The position numbers were made by a program, and so were the translations under genes. 42,281 bases of DNA from Syntrophomonas sp. (GTDB lineage: Bacteria; Bacillota; Syntrophomonadia; Syntrophomonadales; Syntrophomonadaceae): assembly GCA_016841425.1 (NCBI GenBank), contig JAENZE010000020.1, forward strand, positions 1 to 42,281. Direction: 5' to 3'. Under the pieces are notes generated by a model, which saw only the letters and a list, made by a program, of their open reading frames with translations, searched no databases and was not told the DNA's origin. Below, one piece after another: positions 1 to 8,466 of the stretch. How positions within the stretch are numbered: the first letter of the stretch is position 1; the number at the start of each line of letters is the position of its first letter.

Positions 1-281
1 CGCCAGTATATTTATACATACCCTGGCGAAGTTTTGGGACTTTTTCAGTGGTCTCAAACCATCCCCATTGAAGGATATATTAAGTAGCTGTAGAATTTAA
101 CAAATAATAACAGAAATCCAGTCACCAATTCATGGCAGCACAACTCCTGCTTAAACAATGTGAAAGAAAGTACTTGAGATGAATGATTGCTTTTTTAGCA
201 TCTTTCACGGGATAATAGTAACATACATAAGAACGGAGCAGGAACAAGTTAGTAATGAACAATGGAAAAGGGGTGAAGACT
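1..281. other. Left-edge intergenic region with two short inverted repeats
   Basis: No gene is supported here. Bases 1-28 contain the arms CGCCAG and CTGGCG. Immediately after, TTTGGGAC and GTCTCAAA (about 34-57) can form an 8-bp stem with one G.T pair. This could be the terminator or the end of something lying left of the window, or the edge of a mobile element, but only one end is visible. The rest is AT-rich leader for the PAS gene. I see no convincing -35/-10 pair. Confidence 0.35.
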
Positions 282-2186
282 ATGCCAGGGGAAAATACTG
301 AGTATAAACTTTTGTTGGACAGTATTGAGAATCCGGTAATAGCCATGCAGGAGGACCTAAAGGTTATATATTGCAATCCTGCTTACGCGAAACAGGCAGG
401 AAAGCAGGCAGATGAAATAGAAGGGCATTACCTGTTGGAAACATTTCCAGACAACACAGGAAACGCCACTCATCTTGCCTATCTGGAAGTACTTGAAACG
501 GGCCAGTCCACAACTGCTGAAGGTAAAATAGGAAATGAATATTTTAGTGAGCGGATATTTAGAACCCCGGAAGGGATACTATCTCTGGCTGATAATGTGA
601 ACAATCTTAAACGCTGGGAGGCATCCGTTGAATCTCTTACTATTGATCAGCGTGCAGTGTTCGATGAAATCAATGATGCTGTTATTATGCATGATGTAAA
701 TGATAATAGAATTACAGATGTTAATAAAGCTGCCTGTGATATTTTTGGCTATGAACGTGAGGAAATGCTGCAGTTGTCCATGGGGGACTTAACCGCGGAT
801 GAACCACCCTACAACCAGGATGATTTTTTACGCTGGCTGAAAAAGCCGCCTGAATTAAAAATAAAACGTATGGAATGGAAAGCCAGGGATAAATCTGGTC
901 GTACCTTTTGGATTGAATTGACATCCAAGCGGATGAAAATAGGGGATGAAATACGCGTGGTTGCTGTGATTCAGGATGTAACCCGTCGCAAGTATACGGA
1001 AAAAGAACTGCGGGATTTGTACGAGCGCTATGAGGGTCTATTCGAAAATCCGGCTGACATGGTCTTTATCCATGACCTGGCTGGTAATTTCATATCGGTT
1101 AACCAGGCTGCAGAAAGGATAACCGGTTACTGGGGAGAAGATCTGGTTAAAATGAACATCCAGCAGCTGGCCAGTGACGACAGTCTGAAATTATTGCGGG
1201 GATTTCAATACCAGAGGATGCCTCAAAACCAGAGCAGTAATTATGAGTTGGAGATTGCCACCAAATACGATACCCGGGTATATCTGGATGTTAACCTTAG
1301 TCCGATTTATAAGGGCGGGAAAGCCGCTGCAGTGCTGGGTATTGCCCGTGATATAACTCAGCGAAAGATGAAGGAAGCTGCTTATATTGAGACGGCAGAG
1401 AATTTGGCTAATTTCGTTGATTACCTGCCAGATGCAACTATGGCCATTGATATGGAGGGTAAGGTAGTAGTTTGGAATAAGGCTATGGAAGAATTAACTG
1501 AAATTAAGGCTGAAGACATGCTGGGTAAAGGTGACTATGAATATGGTCTGGCATTTTACAATAAGAGAAGACCTATCATGGTTGATCTGGTATTAAGGCC
1601 GGAAGAGGTCAAACAATATTACTCGATTATAGAAGTAGAACGGTACACGATGATCAGTGAATTTGATACCCCTAATTTAAGAGGGGAAGGCCACTATCTG
1701 TGGGGCCAGGCTATGCCATGGTATGATAAAAAGGGAAATCTGATTGGTGCCATTGAGTCCCTGCGTGACATTACAGAACGTTATAAAAGCAGGCAGGCCC
1801 TCCAGGAGGCTGAAGAAAAAGTTAGGCGGGATCGCAAATGCTTATTTACCCTGATTGATAATCTGGAAGGTGCAATCCTTACCTGTAATCTGCGGGGAAG
1901 GATAAGAATGGCTAATATTAAATTCAGCCAGCTGCTGGGATATGGAGTGGAAGAACTTCCGGGCAGGAATATTGCAGAAATTATCGAAGATAGTAATAGC
2001 CAAATTGTGGGGGCAAAATTGCTGGATACCCTTCAGCTCGATGGCCCTAAAATTTATGAAGCTACATTAATTGCCAAGGATGGTATTCGTTCAGCGGCCA
2101 AGATAAAAATCAGGCCAGTATGGGATGAGGGAAAAATTACCGGATGTATTATGAAGGTTGAAGAAGCAGGTGGTTTAACGCAATAA
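282..2186 (+). CDS. Multi-PAS sensory protein without recognisable output domain
   Basis: The product is about 634 aa and appears to consist of five tandem PAS folds, at roughly residues 12-110, 125-235, 245-365, 375-510 and 520-630. Visible PAS/PAC hallmarks are repeated 'NKAACDIFGYEREEM', 'NQAAERITGYWGEDL' and 'IKFSQLLGYGVEEL' type segments, and 'xxDxTxRK/ERxK' exits that start short coiled-coil linkers. There is no HisKA/HATPase, GGDEF, EAL, sigma-54 AAA+ or HTH region, and no membrane segment, so it should be a soluble cytoplasmic ligand or redox sensor acting through a partner. I chose ATG 282 because GGGGTGA lies 5-11 bases upstream; ATG 255 is in frame but has a poorer site. The partner is unknown; the nearest kinase encoded here is about 6 kb away. 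Confidence 0.85.
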   Translation: MPGENTEYKLLLDSIENPVIAMQEDLKVIYCNPAYAKQAGKQADEIEGHYLLETFPDNTGNATHLAYLEVLETGQSTTAEGKIGNEYFSERIFRTPEGILSLADNVNNLKRWEASVESLTIDQRAVFDEINDAVIMHDVNDNRITDVNKAACDIFGYEREEMLQLSMGDLTADEPPYNQDDFLRWLKKPPELKIKRMEWKARDKSGRTFWIELTSKRMKIGDEIRVVAVIQDVTRRKYTEKELRDLYERYEGLFENPADMVFIHDLAGNFISVNQAAERITGYWGEDLVKMNIQQLASDDSLKLLRGFQYQRMPQNQSSNYELEIATKYDTRVYLDVNLSPIYKGGKAAAVLGIARDITQRKMKEAAYIETAENLANFVDYLPDATMAIDMEGKVVVWNKAMEELTEIKAEDMLGKGDYEYGLAFYNKRRPIMVDLVLRPEEVKQYYSIIEVERYTMISEFDTPNLRGEGHYLWGQAMPWYDKKGNLIGAIESLRDITERYKSRQALQEAEEKVRRDRKCLFTLIDNLEGAILTCNLRGRIRMANIKFSQLLGYGVEELPGRNIAEIIEDSNSQIVGAKLLDTLQLDGPKIYEATLIAKDGIRSAAKIKIRPVWDEGKITGCIMKVEEAGGLTQ

Positions 2187-2262
2187 CTGGACAATTCTTT
2201 AAGAATGTATCCAGCAATAGCCACATTCAATTATTATTGTTAAAAATTGTAATAAGTATATA

Positions 2263-2308
2263 GAGAGGCTGTTTAGTAAGTCCGAAGGCGGATGAAGAGC
2301 AGTCTCTC
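2263..2308 (+). terminator. Nested double hairpin after the PAS gene (element E1)
   Basis: The outer arms GAGAGGCTG (2263-2271) and CAGTCTCTC (2300-2308) pair with one G.U. Inside them GTCCG (2280-2284) and CGGAT (2289-2293) form a second stem with an AAGG loop. A U-rich run (TTATTTATTTTA) follows, so it can act as a terminator for the PAS gene. The architecture is shared with the element at 2708-2751. Confidence 0.6.
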
Positions 2309-2504
2309 TTATTTATTTTAATTAATCCAGGTGTGATATAAAGGGCAACCTGCAGCAATTCTAACCTGGTGTGGAATTAAACAGTCAGCTGTTTAAACTA
2401 ATCATTTTGCGAGCATGTTTTAAAACTTGCCAGGAAAAATCAATAATAATTAGTATTAAATGGAATATATATTTAGTATTAGAGGAGAGAGGAGGGAGAT
2501 CATT

Positions 2505-2678
2505 ATGAAAATACTGTATAATACAGTAATTGCTATAGAAACGATTCAAAGATTGGAGCAATATATTGAAAGAGCCCTGGTATCAGCAGAGCCAGCTGGC
2601 AAACAATATATAGATAAAAATCATATTACGGAACAGGCTCTCAATCAATTTCTGGAACGGGTGGAGAAGGAACTGTAA
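2505..2678 (+). CDS. Small hypothetical protein (57 aa)
   Basis: I do not recognise the family. The start at ATG 2505 is chosen because GGAGGGAG lies just upstream; an in-frame ATG at 2460 has no such site. The product begins MKILYNTVIAIETIQRLEQY and is mostly predicted helix, with heptad-like leucine/isoleucine spacing and a charged C-terminus (FLERVEKEL). It has no signal peptide and no cysteines. It sits alone between two look-alike nested hairpins (2263-2308 and 2708-2751), so it is probably a monocistronic unit. Coding is supported by the strong ribosome binding site and clean termination, not by homology. Confidence 0.55.
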   Translation: MKILYNTVIAIETIQRLEQYIERALVSAEPAGKQYIDKNHITEQALNQFLERVEKEL

Positions 2679-2707
2679 AAGTACTGCTCAGATAATGAAT
2701 AGGATAA

Positions 2708-2751
2708 AAGAGGCTGCACCGAAGTCCAAAGCGGACAGAGGGCAGCCTCTT
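2708..2751 (+). terminator. Nested double hairpin after the 57-aa gene (element E2)
   Basis: AAGAGGCTGC (2708-2717) and GCAGCCTCTT (2742-2751) are perfectly complementary over 10 bp. GTCC (2724-2727) and GGAC (2733-2736) form an inner stem. The tail CTTGTTTAAAA is U-rich. It matches E1 in stem order, loop sizes and several bases, with compensating changes. Confidence 0.65.
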
Positions 2752-2997
2752 CTTGTTTAAAAATAATAGGGAGGAGGAGTTCATGAGCTGGCATTAGAGA
2801 CTGGATGAAATGCTGGTTTATTGCGTCTATTATATCTAGTATGATTAATATACTGGGACGGATTATTAAAGATGCAGAAGTCATATATACTGCCAGGACA
2901 TTAGAAATCAGACTGACCGGTGTAATAATATGGTTTCGATCCATCGGGTATAATATTTAACATCTGAGGTGTATTTTTGTAGAAGAGGTACTAGTCT
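2752..2997 (+). other. Intergenic stretch with an abortive start and a weak 51-codon frame
   Basis: A very strong ribosome binding site (GGGAGGAGGAG, about 2769-2779) precedes ATG 2783, but that frame stops after four codons (MSWH). A second frame, ATG 2805 to stop 2960 (51 codons, hydrophobic centre), has no ribosome binding site of its own. This may be a broken small gene or a leader for the RMD1-family gene at 2998. I cannot support a product. Confidence 0.25.
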
Positions 2998-4065
2998 ATG
3001 TATGCCATGCATTTTTATCGGATATATGAAACTTCCGGGTCATTTGATTTGAATCAACTGGAAATCAGTCTGCCCGGGAGTGGACATAGTTACTCCAGGA
3101 CTGGATTATCCAGGGTGAAAACCAAGTCTATACAGATGGAAGTTCTGCCCCTGCTTCTCAAGTTGGGGACTGGATCTGTAGAAAAAGGCGGATACCACCT
3201 GGAGATGGACGTACAGGCCAGAATTTATGATATTGGTGCTATTAGTATTTGTCTGAGCTATTTCAGTTCTGCCGATGATAAGTTGAATCTCGAAGAACTG
3301 GCATTGATTTTTGCGGGGCAGGAAGGAATGGACACCTTATTTGAGGAAAAGCTCGGGATCATACATTCTATTCTGAAGATATGTGTTAAAGATCTGATAA
3401 TGGACAAAAATTACTACGAAGACTACACCATCTACTATATTAGCAAGCCCTCAGAGATTGAAGATCCTGTATCACTGCTGATGGGAGAAAAAGCAGATTT
3501 CAGTCCTCTAATCAAAGAGCAGGTTTTAAGTAACCGTCTAAGTTACAGTATTGAGGATTATGTGATAATAACCTGGGATACAGCTCTAATTTGTGATCCG
3601 GAATCAGCCAGTGACCTGAGAGATTTAATAGAGTTTGCCAATGTCCAGCTGCTTGAACTGAGGTACTATGATACTGAACTGAGCAAGCATATGGATAAGA
3701 TGTACGATGATATTGAGATTGCTGACAAGAAGAGCCGATTCTGGCGATTTAGACACTATCAAAATATTATGACTGCATTGATGGAACTCATAGCAGACCT
3801 GACTGAGGTTACAGAGAAGATAGGAAATCTCATTAAAATCACCGAAGATGTCTATTATGCCCGGGTATATCAGACCGCCTTAAAGGTTCTGCGCACTGCA
3901 CAGTGGAACGACAGCGTAGAACGAAAGCTGCAGGTAATACAGCGAAATTATACTCTGCTGAGTAACGAAGTAAATGTACGGCATTCTAACTTCTTGGAAT
4001 GGATTATCATCATTCTTATAGCCCTTGAGTTTGGATTTGCTATTCTGGAAGCTGTTCTGAGATAG
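2998..4065 (+). CDS. RMD1/DUF155 family protein with C-terminal membrane anchor
   Basis: The 355-aa product fits the RMD1/RMND1/Sif2 family (DUF155, COG1723). The central block around residues 190-230 (EDYVIITWDTALICDPES followed by DLIEFANVQLLELRYYD) and the C-terminal NVRHSNFLEW segment followed by one hydrophobic helix (about 333-351) are typical. Eukaryotic members are anchored in mitochondrial or other organelle membranes; the bacterial function is not established. The N-terminal 150 residues are soluble and variable. An AGAGG site lies upstream of ATG 2998, and ATG 3007 is an alternative. There is no close downstream partner: a 607-bp gap follows. Confidence 0.75.
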   Translation: MYAMHFYRIYETSGSFDLNQLEISLPGSGHSYSRTGLSRVKTKSIQMEVLPLLLKLGTGSVEKGGYHLEMDVQARIYDIGAISICLSYFSSADDKLNLEELALIFAGQEGMDTLFEEKLGIIHSILKICVKDLIMDKNYYEDYTIYYISKPSEIEDPVSLLMGEKADFSPLIKEQVLSNRLSYSIEDYVIITWDTALICDPESASDLRDLIEFANVQLLELRYYDTELSKHMDKMYDDIEIADKKSRFWRFRHYQNIMTALMELIADLTEVTEKIGNLIKITEDVYYARVYQTALKVLRTAQWNDSVERKLQVIQRNYTLLSNEVNVRHSNFLEWIIIILIALEFGFAILEAVLR

Positions 4066-4534
4066 ATGGAAGCGACTCACATACTCGCAGACAATGGTAT
4101 ATCCCTTCGACCTTGCCGGACACCATAGCAGGTACTCTTCCCCTTCCTGCAGAGCCCGGAATTACTAGAGGGTTAAATTGCATGTAATACCTTGACTGTT
4201 TAAAAAGCCTCTTATTGCTGCCATATAAAATAGCACTCGTTCTCATACTAGCCAGAATTCAATTTTCCTGATACATATACCAGGTATTTCGTCATACTTT
4301 CACCCTAAGATAAACGGGGCCCGAGTTTTGATCCAGGGACCAGGAGATATCAAAACTTATCTGCTCATATTTCATTTTATTGCATTTAACTGTGCAAAAA
4401 ATGTGACACTGAATCTGCAGACCGGGTGGTAATAACAGCAGAATAGACAATTACTGCATAGCAAAAGCCGCAAAAGGGATAATTCCGGAGAGAGACCAGA
4501 GCCATTATAGTGTATCTTTAGATCCCAAACTCCA
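4066..4534 (+). other. Long upstream region of the acyl-CoA operon
   Basis: I find no gene: the open frames on both strands lack ribosome binding sites and protein-like composition. This is where activator sites for the sigma-54 promoter at 4535 would be expected. CTGC/GCAG arms and TGCA repeats are present between about 4390 and 4480, but none forms a convincing pair of identical palindromes, so I do not assign an enhancer. Confidence 0.4.
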
Positions 4535-4550
4535 TGGCACGAATTTTGCA
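4535..4550 (+). promoter_or_regulatory. Sigma-54 (-24/-12) promoter of the acyl-CoA operon
   Basis: TGGCACGAATTTTGCA matches the sigma-54 consensus TGGCAC-N5-TTGCA exactly. The invariant GG and GC lie 12 bases apart on the correct strand. Transcription should begin near 4561, leaving about 110 nt of leader before the CoA-transferase start at 4673. The same gene set encodes a sigma-54 activator (9594-10967), which supports function. Confidence 0.85.
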
Positions 4551-4672
4551 CTAATATAAACATAGATTAATGAAGCTGGGGAGGTGGGAATTTGTCGCGG
4601 GTAGGCTATCCGTAGTATGTGCTTATATGTTCTGGAGTCAATCAGATAGACTATAAGTAAGGAGAGTGCTGT

Positions 4673-5983
4673 ATGATAAGATGGCAAGATATGTATAAAG
4701 GAAAACTTAAAACCCCACAGGAAGCCGTGCAGCTTATTAATAACGGTGATAGAATAGTAGCTCCGCTGGGAAATGGAGCTCCCCGGGTGATAGGGGCAGC
4801 TCTGGGTGAAATGATTAAACAGGGTAGTTACCCTCAACTGCGTTACCTGTGTGGACTAAATCTTAATTGTCCTGGTTTAGCCAAACCTGAGGTAACCGCC
4901 AATTTTCATTACGAAGACGGTTACCTTACACCATTTTCTAGAAGTGTTATTGCAGACGCGGTGGGAGAATATCAGCCTATGAAACTATCTGACCTGCCCC
5001 GCACTATTGGAGAGGAAAGAGACTTCAACGTAGTTATTTGCACAGTAGCCCCTATGGATCAGCATGGATTTTTCAGTACAGGAATATTTCCGGACTACGC
5101 CTTTCCCATTGCTATGCAGGATAGTCCCAAGAAGATAATAGTAGAGGTTAACGATAAATATCCTCGTACTTATGGTTATAATCACATACATATATCAGAG
5201 GTGGATGCCATTGTTGAAAGCAGTTGGAATCTTATTGCTCTGCCTCCTGACCAGCCCAGTGAGCAGGATAAGTTAATTGCCGAATATATAGCCGAACAGA
5301 TCCCTGATGGAGCTTGCCTGCAGTTGGGGATAGGAGGGATTCCTAATGCAGTTGGACAGCTGCTGGAGAATAAATGTGATCTTGCTGTACATTCAGAAAT
5401 GATTTGTGAAGCTATGATGGACCTTTATTATAAAGGAGTAATTACCAGCAAAAAGAAATCTTTTATGCCTGGCAAGTGGGTAGCTACTTTTGTATTAGGA
5501 AGTCAGCAGCTTTATGATTTTGTAGCCGAGAATCCCATGATAGAAATGCATCCTACCGACTTTGTTAATAATCCCAGGATAGCTGGTCTAAATGATAAAT
5601 TGATGTCCATCAATACCATTATGGAAGTTGATCTGGGCGGACAGTGTATATCTGAATCGATAGGATATAGTCCCTACTCTGGATTGGGTGGTCAGGAGGA
5701 TTTCCTGCAGGCCTCATGGTATTCTAAAGGTGGCAAAGCTTTTCTTGCTACTTATTCAACTTATACCGATAAGGAAGGGAAACTACATTCCAAGATAGTT
5801 CCGACCGTAAATGGATTCGTTGCCATAAGTCGATGGAATACCCAGTATGTTGTCACAGAACATGGAATTGCCTACCTAAAGGGGAAGACCATGAAGGACC
5901 GGGTAAGGGAAATGATAAATATTGCCCATCCTGATTTCAGAGACTGGTTAAAGTCAGAGGCAGTACGTTTAAAATTTATTTAA
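4673..5983 (+). CDS. Acetyl-CoA hydrolase/CoA-transferase family protein (butyrate/4-hydroxybutyrate type)
   Basis: The 436-aa product is a family I CoA-transferase of the acetyl-CoA hydrolase / 4-hydroxybutyrate CoA-transferase / butyryl-CoA:acetate CoA-transferase group. Such enzymes move CoA between acetyl-CoA and a carboxylic acid through a glutamyl-CoA intermediate. The predicted catalytic residue is Glu242 in 'VHSEM'. The glycine-rich CoA-binding segment 'LQLGIGGIPNAV' (about 217-227) and 'GGQEDF' near residue 340 are present. Length is normal. Start ATG 4673 follows TAAGGAGAGTG. It is the first gene after the sigma-54 promoter and lies 23 bp before an acyl-CoA dehydrogenase. The likely role is activation of a fatty acid entering beta-oxidation; the exact acid cannot be read from sequence. 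Confidence 0.85.
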   Translation: MIRWQDMYKGKLKTPQEAVQLINNGDRIVAPLGNGAPRVIGAALGEMIKQGSYPQLRYLCGLNLNCPGLAKPEVTANFHYEDGYLTPFSRSVIADAVGEYQPMKLSDLPRTIGEERDFNVVICTVAPMDQHGFFSTGIFPDYAFPIAMQDSPKKIIVEVNDKYPRTYGYNHIHISEVDAIVESSWNLIALPPDQPSEQDKLIAEYIAEQIPDGACLQLGIGGIPNAVGQLLENKCDLAVHSEMICEAMMDLYYKGVITSKKKSFMPGKWVATFVLGSQQLYDFVAENPMIEMHPTDFVNNPRIAGLNDKLMSINTIMEVDLGGQCISESIGYSPYSGLGGQEDFLQASWYSKGGKAFLATYSTYTDKEGKLHSKIVPTVNGFVAISRWNTQYVVTEHGIAYLKGKTMKDRVREMINIAHPDFRDWLKSEAVRLKFI

Positions 5984-6006
5984 AGACATAAACAGGAGGT
6001 AATAAG

Positions 6007-7173
6007 ATGGATTTCAAATTCAGCGAAGAACAACAAATGCTTCATGATACCATATATAAATTCACCAAAAAGGAATGGGAACCCAGAACCATTGAGATTG
6101 ATGAGTCCAACCGTTTTCCTATGTGGCTGTGGGATAAACTCCGGGAAATGGGATGGTGCGGTCTAATGGTGCCGGTTGAATATGGAGGAGCTGGATTAGG
6201 GCTTATGGAAGCCTGCATTGCCTTTGAAGCAGCTACTCATGCCGGCGGGGATACTGGTTCTACCCTGGGCTGGGCTACTCACTGCTCAATAGGCACCCTG
6301 CCTATTGTTTTGTGCGGAAGCGAAGAGCAAAAGAAGAAATACCTGCCTAAATTGGCCAGCGGGGAATGGATCAGCTGCTTTGCCCTTACCGAGCCTAATG
6401 TAGGTTCTGATGCAGCCGGGGTGGAATGCACTGCAGTGCAAGAAGGAGACTATTACATTCTTAACGGCAGCAAGACTTTCATAACCAATGCCAGGATAGC
6501 CAATATCGGACTGGTTATGGCTTCTACTGATAAAAGCAAAGGAGCGGCCGGCTTAACTGTTTTTATCGTGGATATGGATTCGCCAGGGGTTACCGTAGGC
6601 GAGCCATTTGATAAGATTGGCAATCGAGGCTCAGAACAATCGGAAGTTCATTTTGATAATGTAAAGGTTCCAGTTGAGAACAGAATTCTGGGCGAAGGGG
6701 ACGGCTTTAAAAAAGTTGGGGTACAGAATCTGGAATATGAGAGAACTGCTTTAACCGCTATATGGACTGGTGTTCTTGGATACAACATCGAATTATCAGT
6801 AAATTATGCCCGGCAGAGGCAGCAGTTTGGGCATCCTATTGCTCAGTATGGACAGATACGAGAAAAAATAGCCCAGATGCAGCTGGATTATGATATAGCT
6901 AAATTATTGATGTATAAGTCGGCCTGGCTTAAAGATAATGGCATTCCTGGAGCCATGGAATCAACCGAATACAAAGTATTTATTGGACAGGCTAACATGC
7001 GCAGCGCAGCTGAGGCCATTCAGATATTCGGTGGTTACGGCTTGTTAAAAGAATTCAAAATTGAGCGTTCGCTTAGGGATGCCAAACTGGCACAAATAGG
7101 TGCTGGTACCGAACAGGTTCTGCTGGAAGTTATAGCCAGAATGATAACCGGGATAAGATCACTTACTATGTAA
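6007..7173 (+). CDS. Acyl-CoA dehydrogenase, isovaleryl-CoA/long-chain-type active site
   Basis: This is a 388-aa FAD-dependent acyl-CoA dehydrogenase of normal length, with the FAD/substrate motif 'CFALTEPNVGSDAAG' (about 124-138), the central beta domain and the C-terminal helical domain. The usual short-chain base (Glu in 'YEGT') is replaced by Ala366 in 'IGAGTEQ'. A glutamate is instead present in the helix-G motif 'LEYERTAL' (Glu245), the arrangement known in isovaleryl-CoA and long-chain dehydrogenases. A branched or bulkier substrate is therefore plausible. AGGAGG lies 7 bases before ATG 6007. It is the second gene of the sigma-54 operon. Electrons would go to an electron-transfer flavoprotein not encoded here. 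Confidence 0.9.
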   Translation: MDFKFSEEQQMLHDTIYKFTKKEWEPRTIEIDESNRFPMWLWDKLREMGWCGLMVPVEYGGAGLGLMEACIAFEAATHAGGDTGSTLGWATHCSIGTLPIVLCGSEEQKKKYLPKLASGEWISCFALTEPNVGSDAAGVECTAVQEGDYYILNGSKTFITNARIANIGLVMASTDKSKGAAGLTVFIVDMDSPGVTVGEPFDKIGNRGSEQSEVHFDNVKVPVENRILGEGDGFKKVGVQNLEYERTALTAIWTGVLGYNIELSVNYARQRQQFGHPIAQYGQIREKIAQMQLDYDIAKLLMYKSAWLKDNGIPGAMESTEYKVFIGQANMRSAAEAIQIFGGYGLLKEFKIERSLRDAKLAQIGAGTEQVLLEVIARMITGIRSLTM

Positions 7174-7222
7174 GCCAGATTATACACTCGACACTACAGG
7201 AATCAAGAAAGCGAGGTATATT

Positions 7223-8362
7223 ATGTACAGCTTTACTAAAGAACAGGAGTTAATTCAGAAAGCCGCAAGAGAATATGCAGATAGAGTGATCGAACCCGCC
7301 GGAGCCAAAATAGACCAGGAAAACCTAATACCATCTGAAATTCTGCGAGGGTTAGGTGCCCTGGGGATGTATGGAATACCCTTTCCAGAAGCATATGGAG
7401 GGGGAGAAGCAGGCTTCCTGAGCTATTTGCTGGCAGTAGAACAGCTATGCAAAGCATCCCTGGGCGTTGGCATGATAATATCAGTCAATGCAGTGGGTTT
7501 GTCGGTTGTTAATGCTTTTGGAACTGAGCAGCAAAAAAAGCAATACATGCCCGATGGTATAAACGGCAAAACAATATTCTCCTTTGCTTTTACCGAACCC
7601 GGCACCGGGTCGGACCCTAAACAATTAAGTACCACAGCTGCCCGAGACGGGGATAGCTATATTTTAAATGGAACCAAACGATTTATAAGTAACTCTGGTT
7701 ATGAAGGGCCGATAGTCGTAATCTGCAAGGAAAGTGAAAGCGGCCAGGCAACCGCTTTTATCGTAGACAAATTCTGCTCAGGTTATTCCATATCAGAACC
7801 CTGGGAAAAAATTGGGGCTCATGGGGGACCACTGTATGACGTGTATTTAAAAGATGTTAAGGTGCCGGCTGAAAATATGCTGGGAGGAATTGGGGACGGT
7901 ATGTGGGTTCTGAAGGTAGCCATGATATACGGCAAAATCGGTTTGGTTGGGCTATTCCTAGGATCAGCACTGGCTGCCTATGAAGAGGCGGTAAAGTACG
8001 CCCGAGGTAAAACCCATCGGGGTACTCCAATAGCGGATAAGTTTCAGCATATACAGATGTCTATTGCAGACATGGCCATGAAATATGAGGCCTGTAAATG
8101 GTATGGATATCATCTGGGCTATGTAGCCGATACGGTTAAAGATCAAAACATATTAATCAAAGAAGCTGCCCTTACCAAAATATTCATAAGCGAAACAGCA
8201 ATAGACATTGCCCGTATAGCCATGAGTATCCATGGATCTTATGGGCTGATGAAGGATTATAAGATATCCAGGGTATGGGGGGATGTCATTTTTGGGCCAC
8301 AGGTAGAAGGGACTGCTCCAACCCTGAAAGTACTGGCAGCAGGGGTCATACTCAACAGCTAA
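7223..8362 (+). CDS. Acyl-CoA dehydrogenase, short-chain-type active site
   Basis: The 379-aa product is a second FAD acyl-CoA dehydrogenase. 'FAFTEPGTGSDP' marks the FAD/substrate region, and 'VEGTAP' near the C-terminus carries Glu362 at the position of the short-chain dehydrogenase catalytic base. The helix-G Glu of the preceding gene is absent here ('KVAMIYGKIGLVG'), so the paralogues use the two alternative base positions. They may act on different acyl-CoAs or as different steps of one pathway. It lies 49 bp downstream of the first dehydrogenase, with a GCGAGG site before ATG 7223. A strong hairpin follows. Confidence 0.88.
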   Translation: MYSFTKEQELIQKAAREYADRVIEPAGAKIDQENLIPSEILRGLGALGMYGIPFPEAYGGGEAGFLSYLLAVEQLCKASLGVGMIISVNAVGLSVVNAFGTEQQKKQYMPDGINGKTIFSFAFTEPGTGSDPKQLSTTAARDGDSYILNGTKRFISNSGYEGPIVVICKESESGQATAFIVDKFCSGYSISEPWEKIGAHGGPLYDVYLKDVKVPAENMLGGIGDGMWVLKVAMIYGKIGLVGLFLGSALAAYEEAVKYARGKTHRGTPIADKFQHIQMSIADMAMKYEACKWYGYHLGYVADTVKDQNILIKEAALTKIFISETAIDIARIAMSIHGSYGLMKDYKISRVWGDVIFGPQVEGTAPTLKVLAAGVILNS

Positions 8363-8379
8363 ATGCTTATAAGATTTAT

Positions 8380-8406
8380 GCCGGTAAGTTCTTCGCTTAC
8401 CGGCAT
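8380..8406 (+). terminator. Hairpin between dehydrogenase and kinase genes
   Basis: ATGCCGGTAAG and CTTACCGGCAT form an 11-bp perfect stem with a short loop. Only a weak U run follows, so it may partly stop or process the transcript rather than end it, leaving reduced read-through into the kinase/activator pair. Confidence 0.6.
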
Positions 8407-8466
8407 AATGTATTTAAGCGCTTTTAGAAACCGAGACGAATACTGTGATATACTGGAGGTAACTTT

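Noticed and set aside
1-60. Insertion sequence end
   Set aside because: Only one short hairpin pair is visible, with no transposase or matching opposite end in the window.
2645-2944. 99-aa leftward frame
   Set aside because: It runs antisense through the E2 hairpin and the end of the 57-aa gene, with no start signal.
4505-4837. 110-aa leftward frame over the sigma-54 promoter
   Set aside because: No ribosome binding site; it overlaps the CoA-transferase start and promoter.
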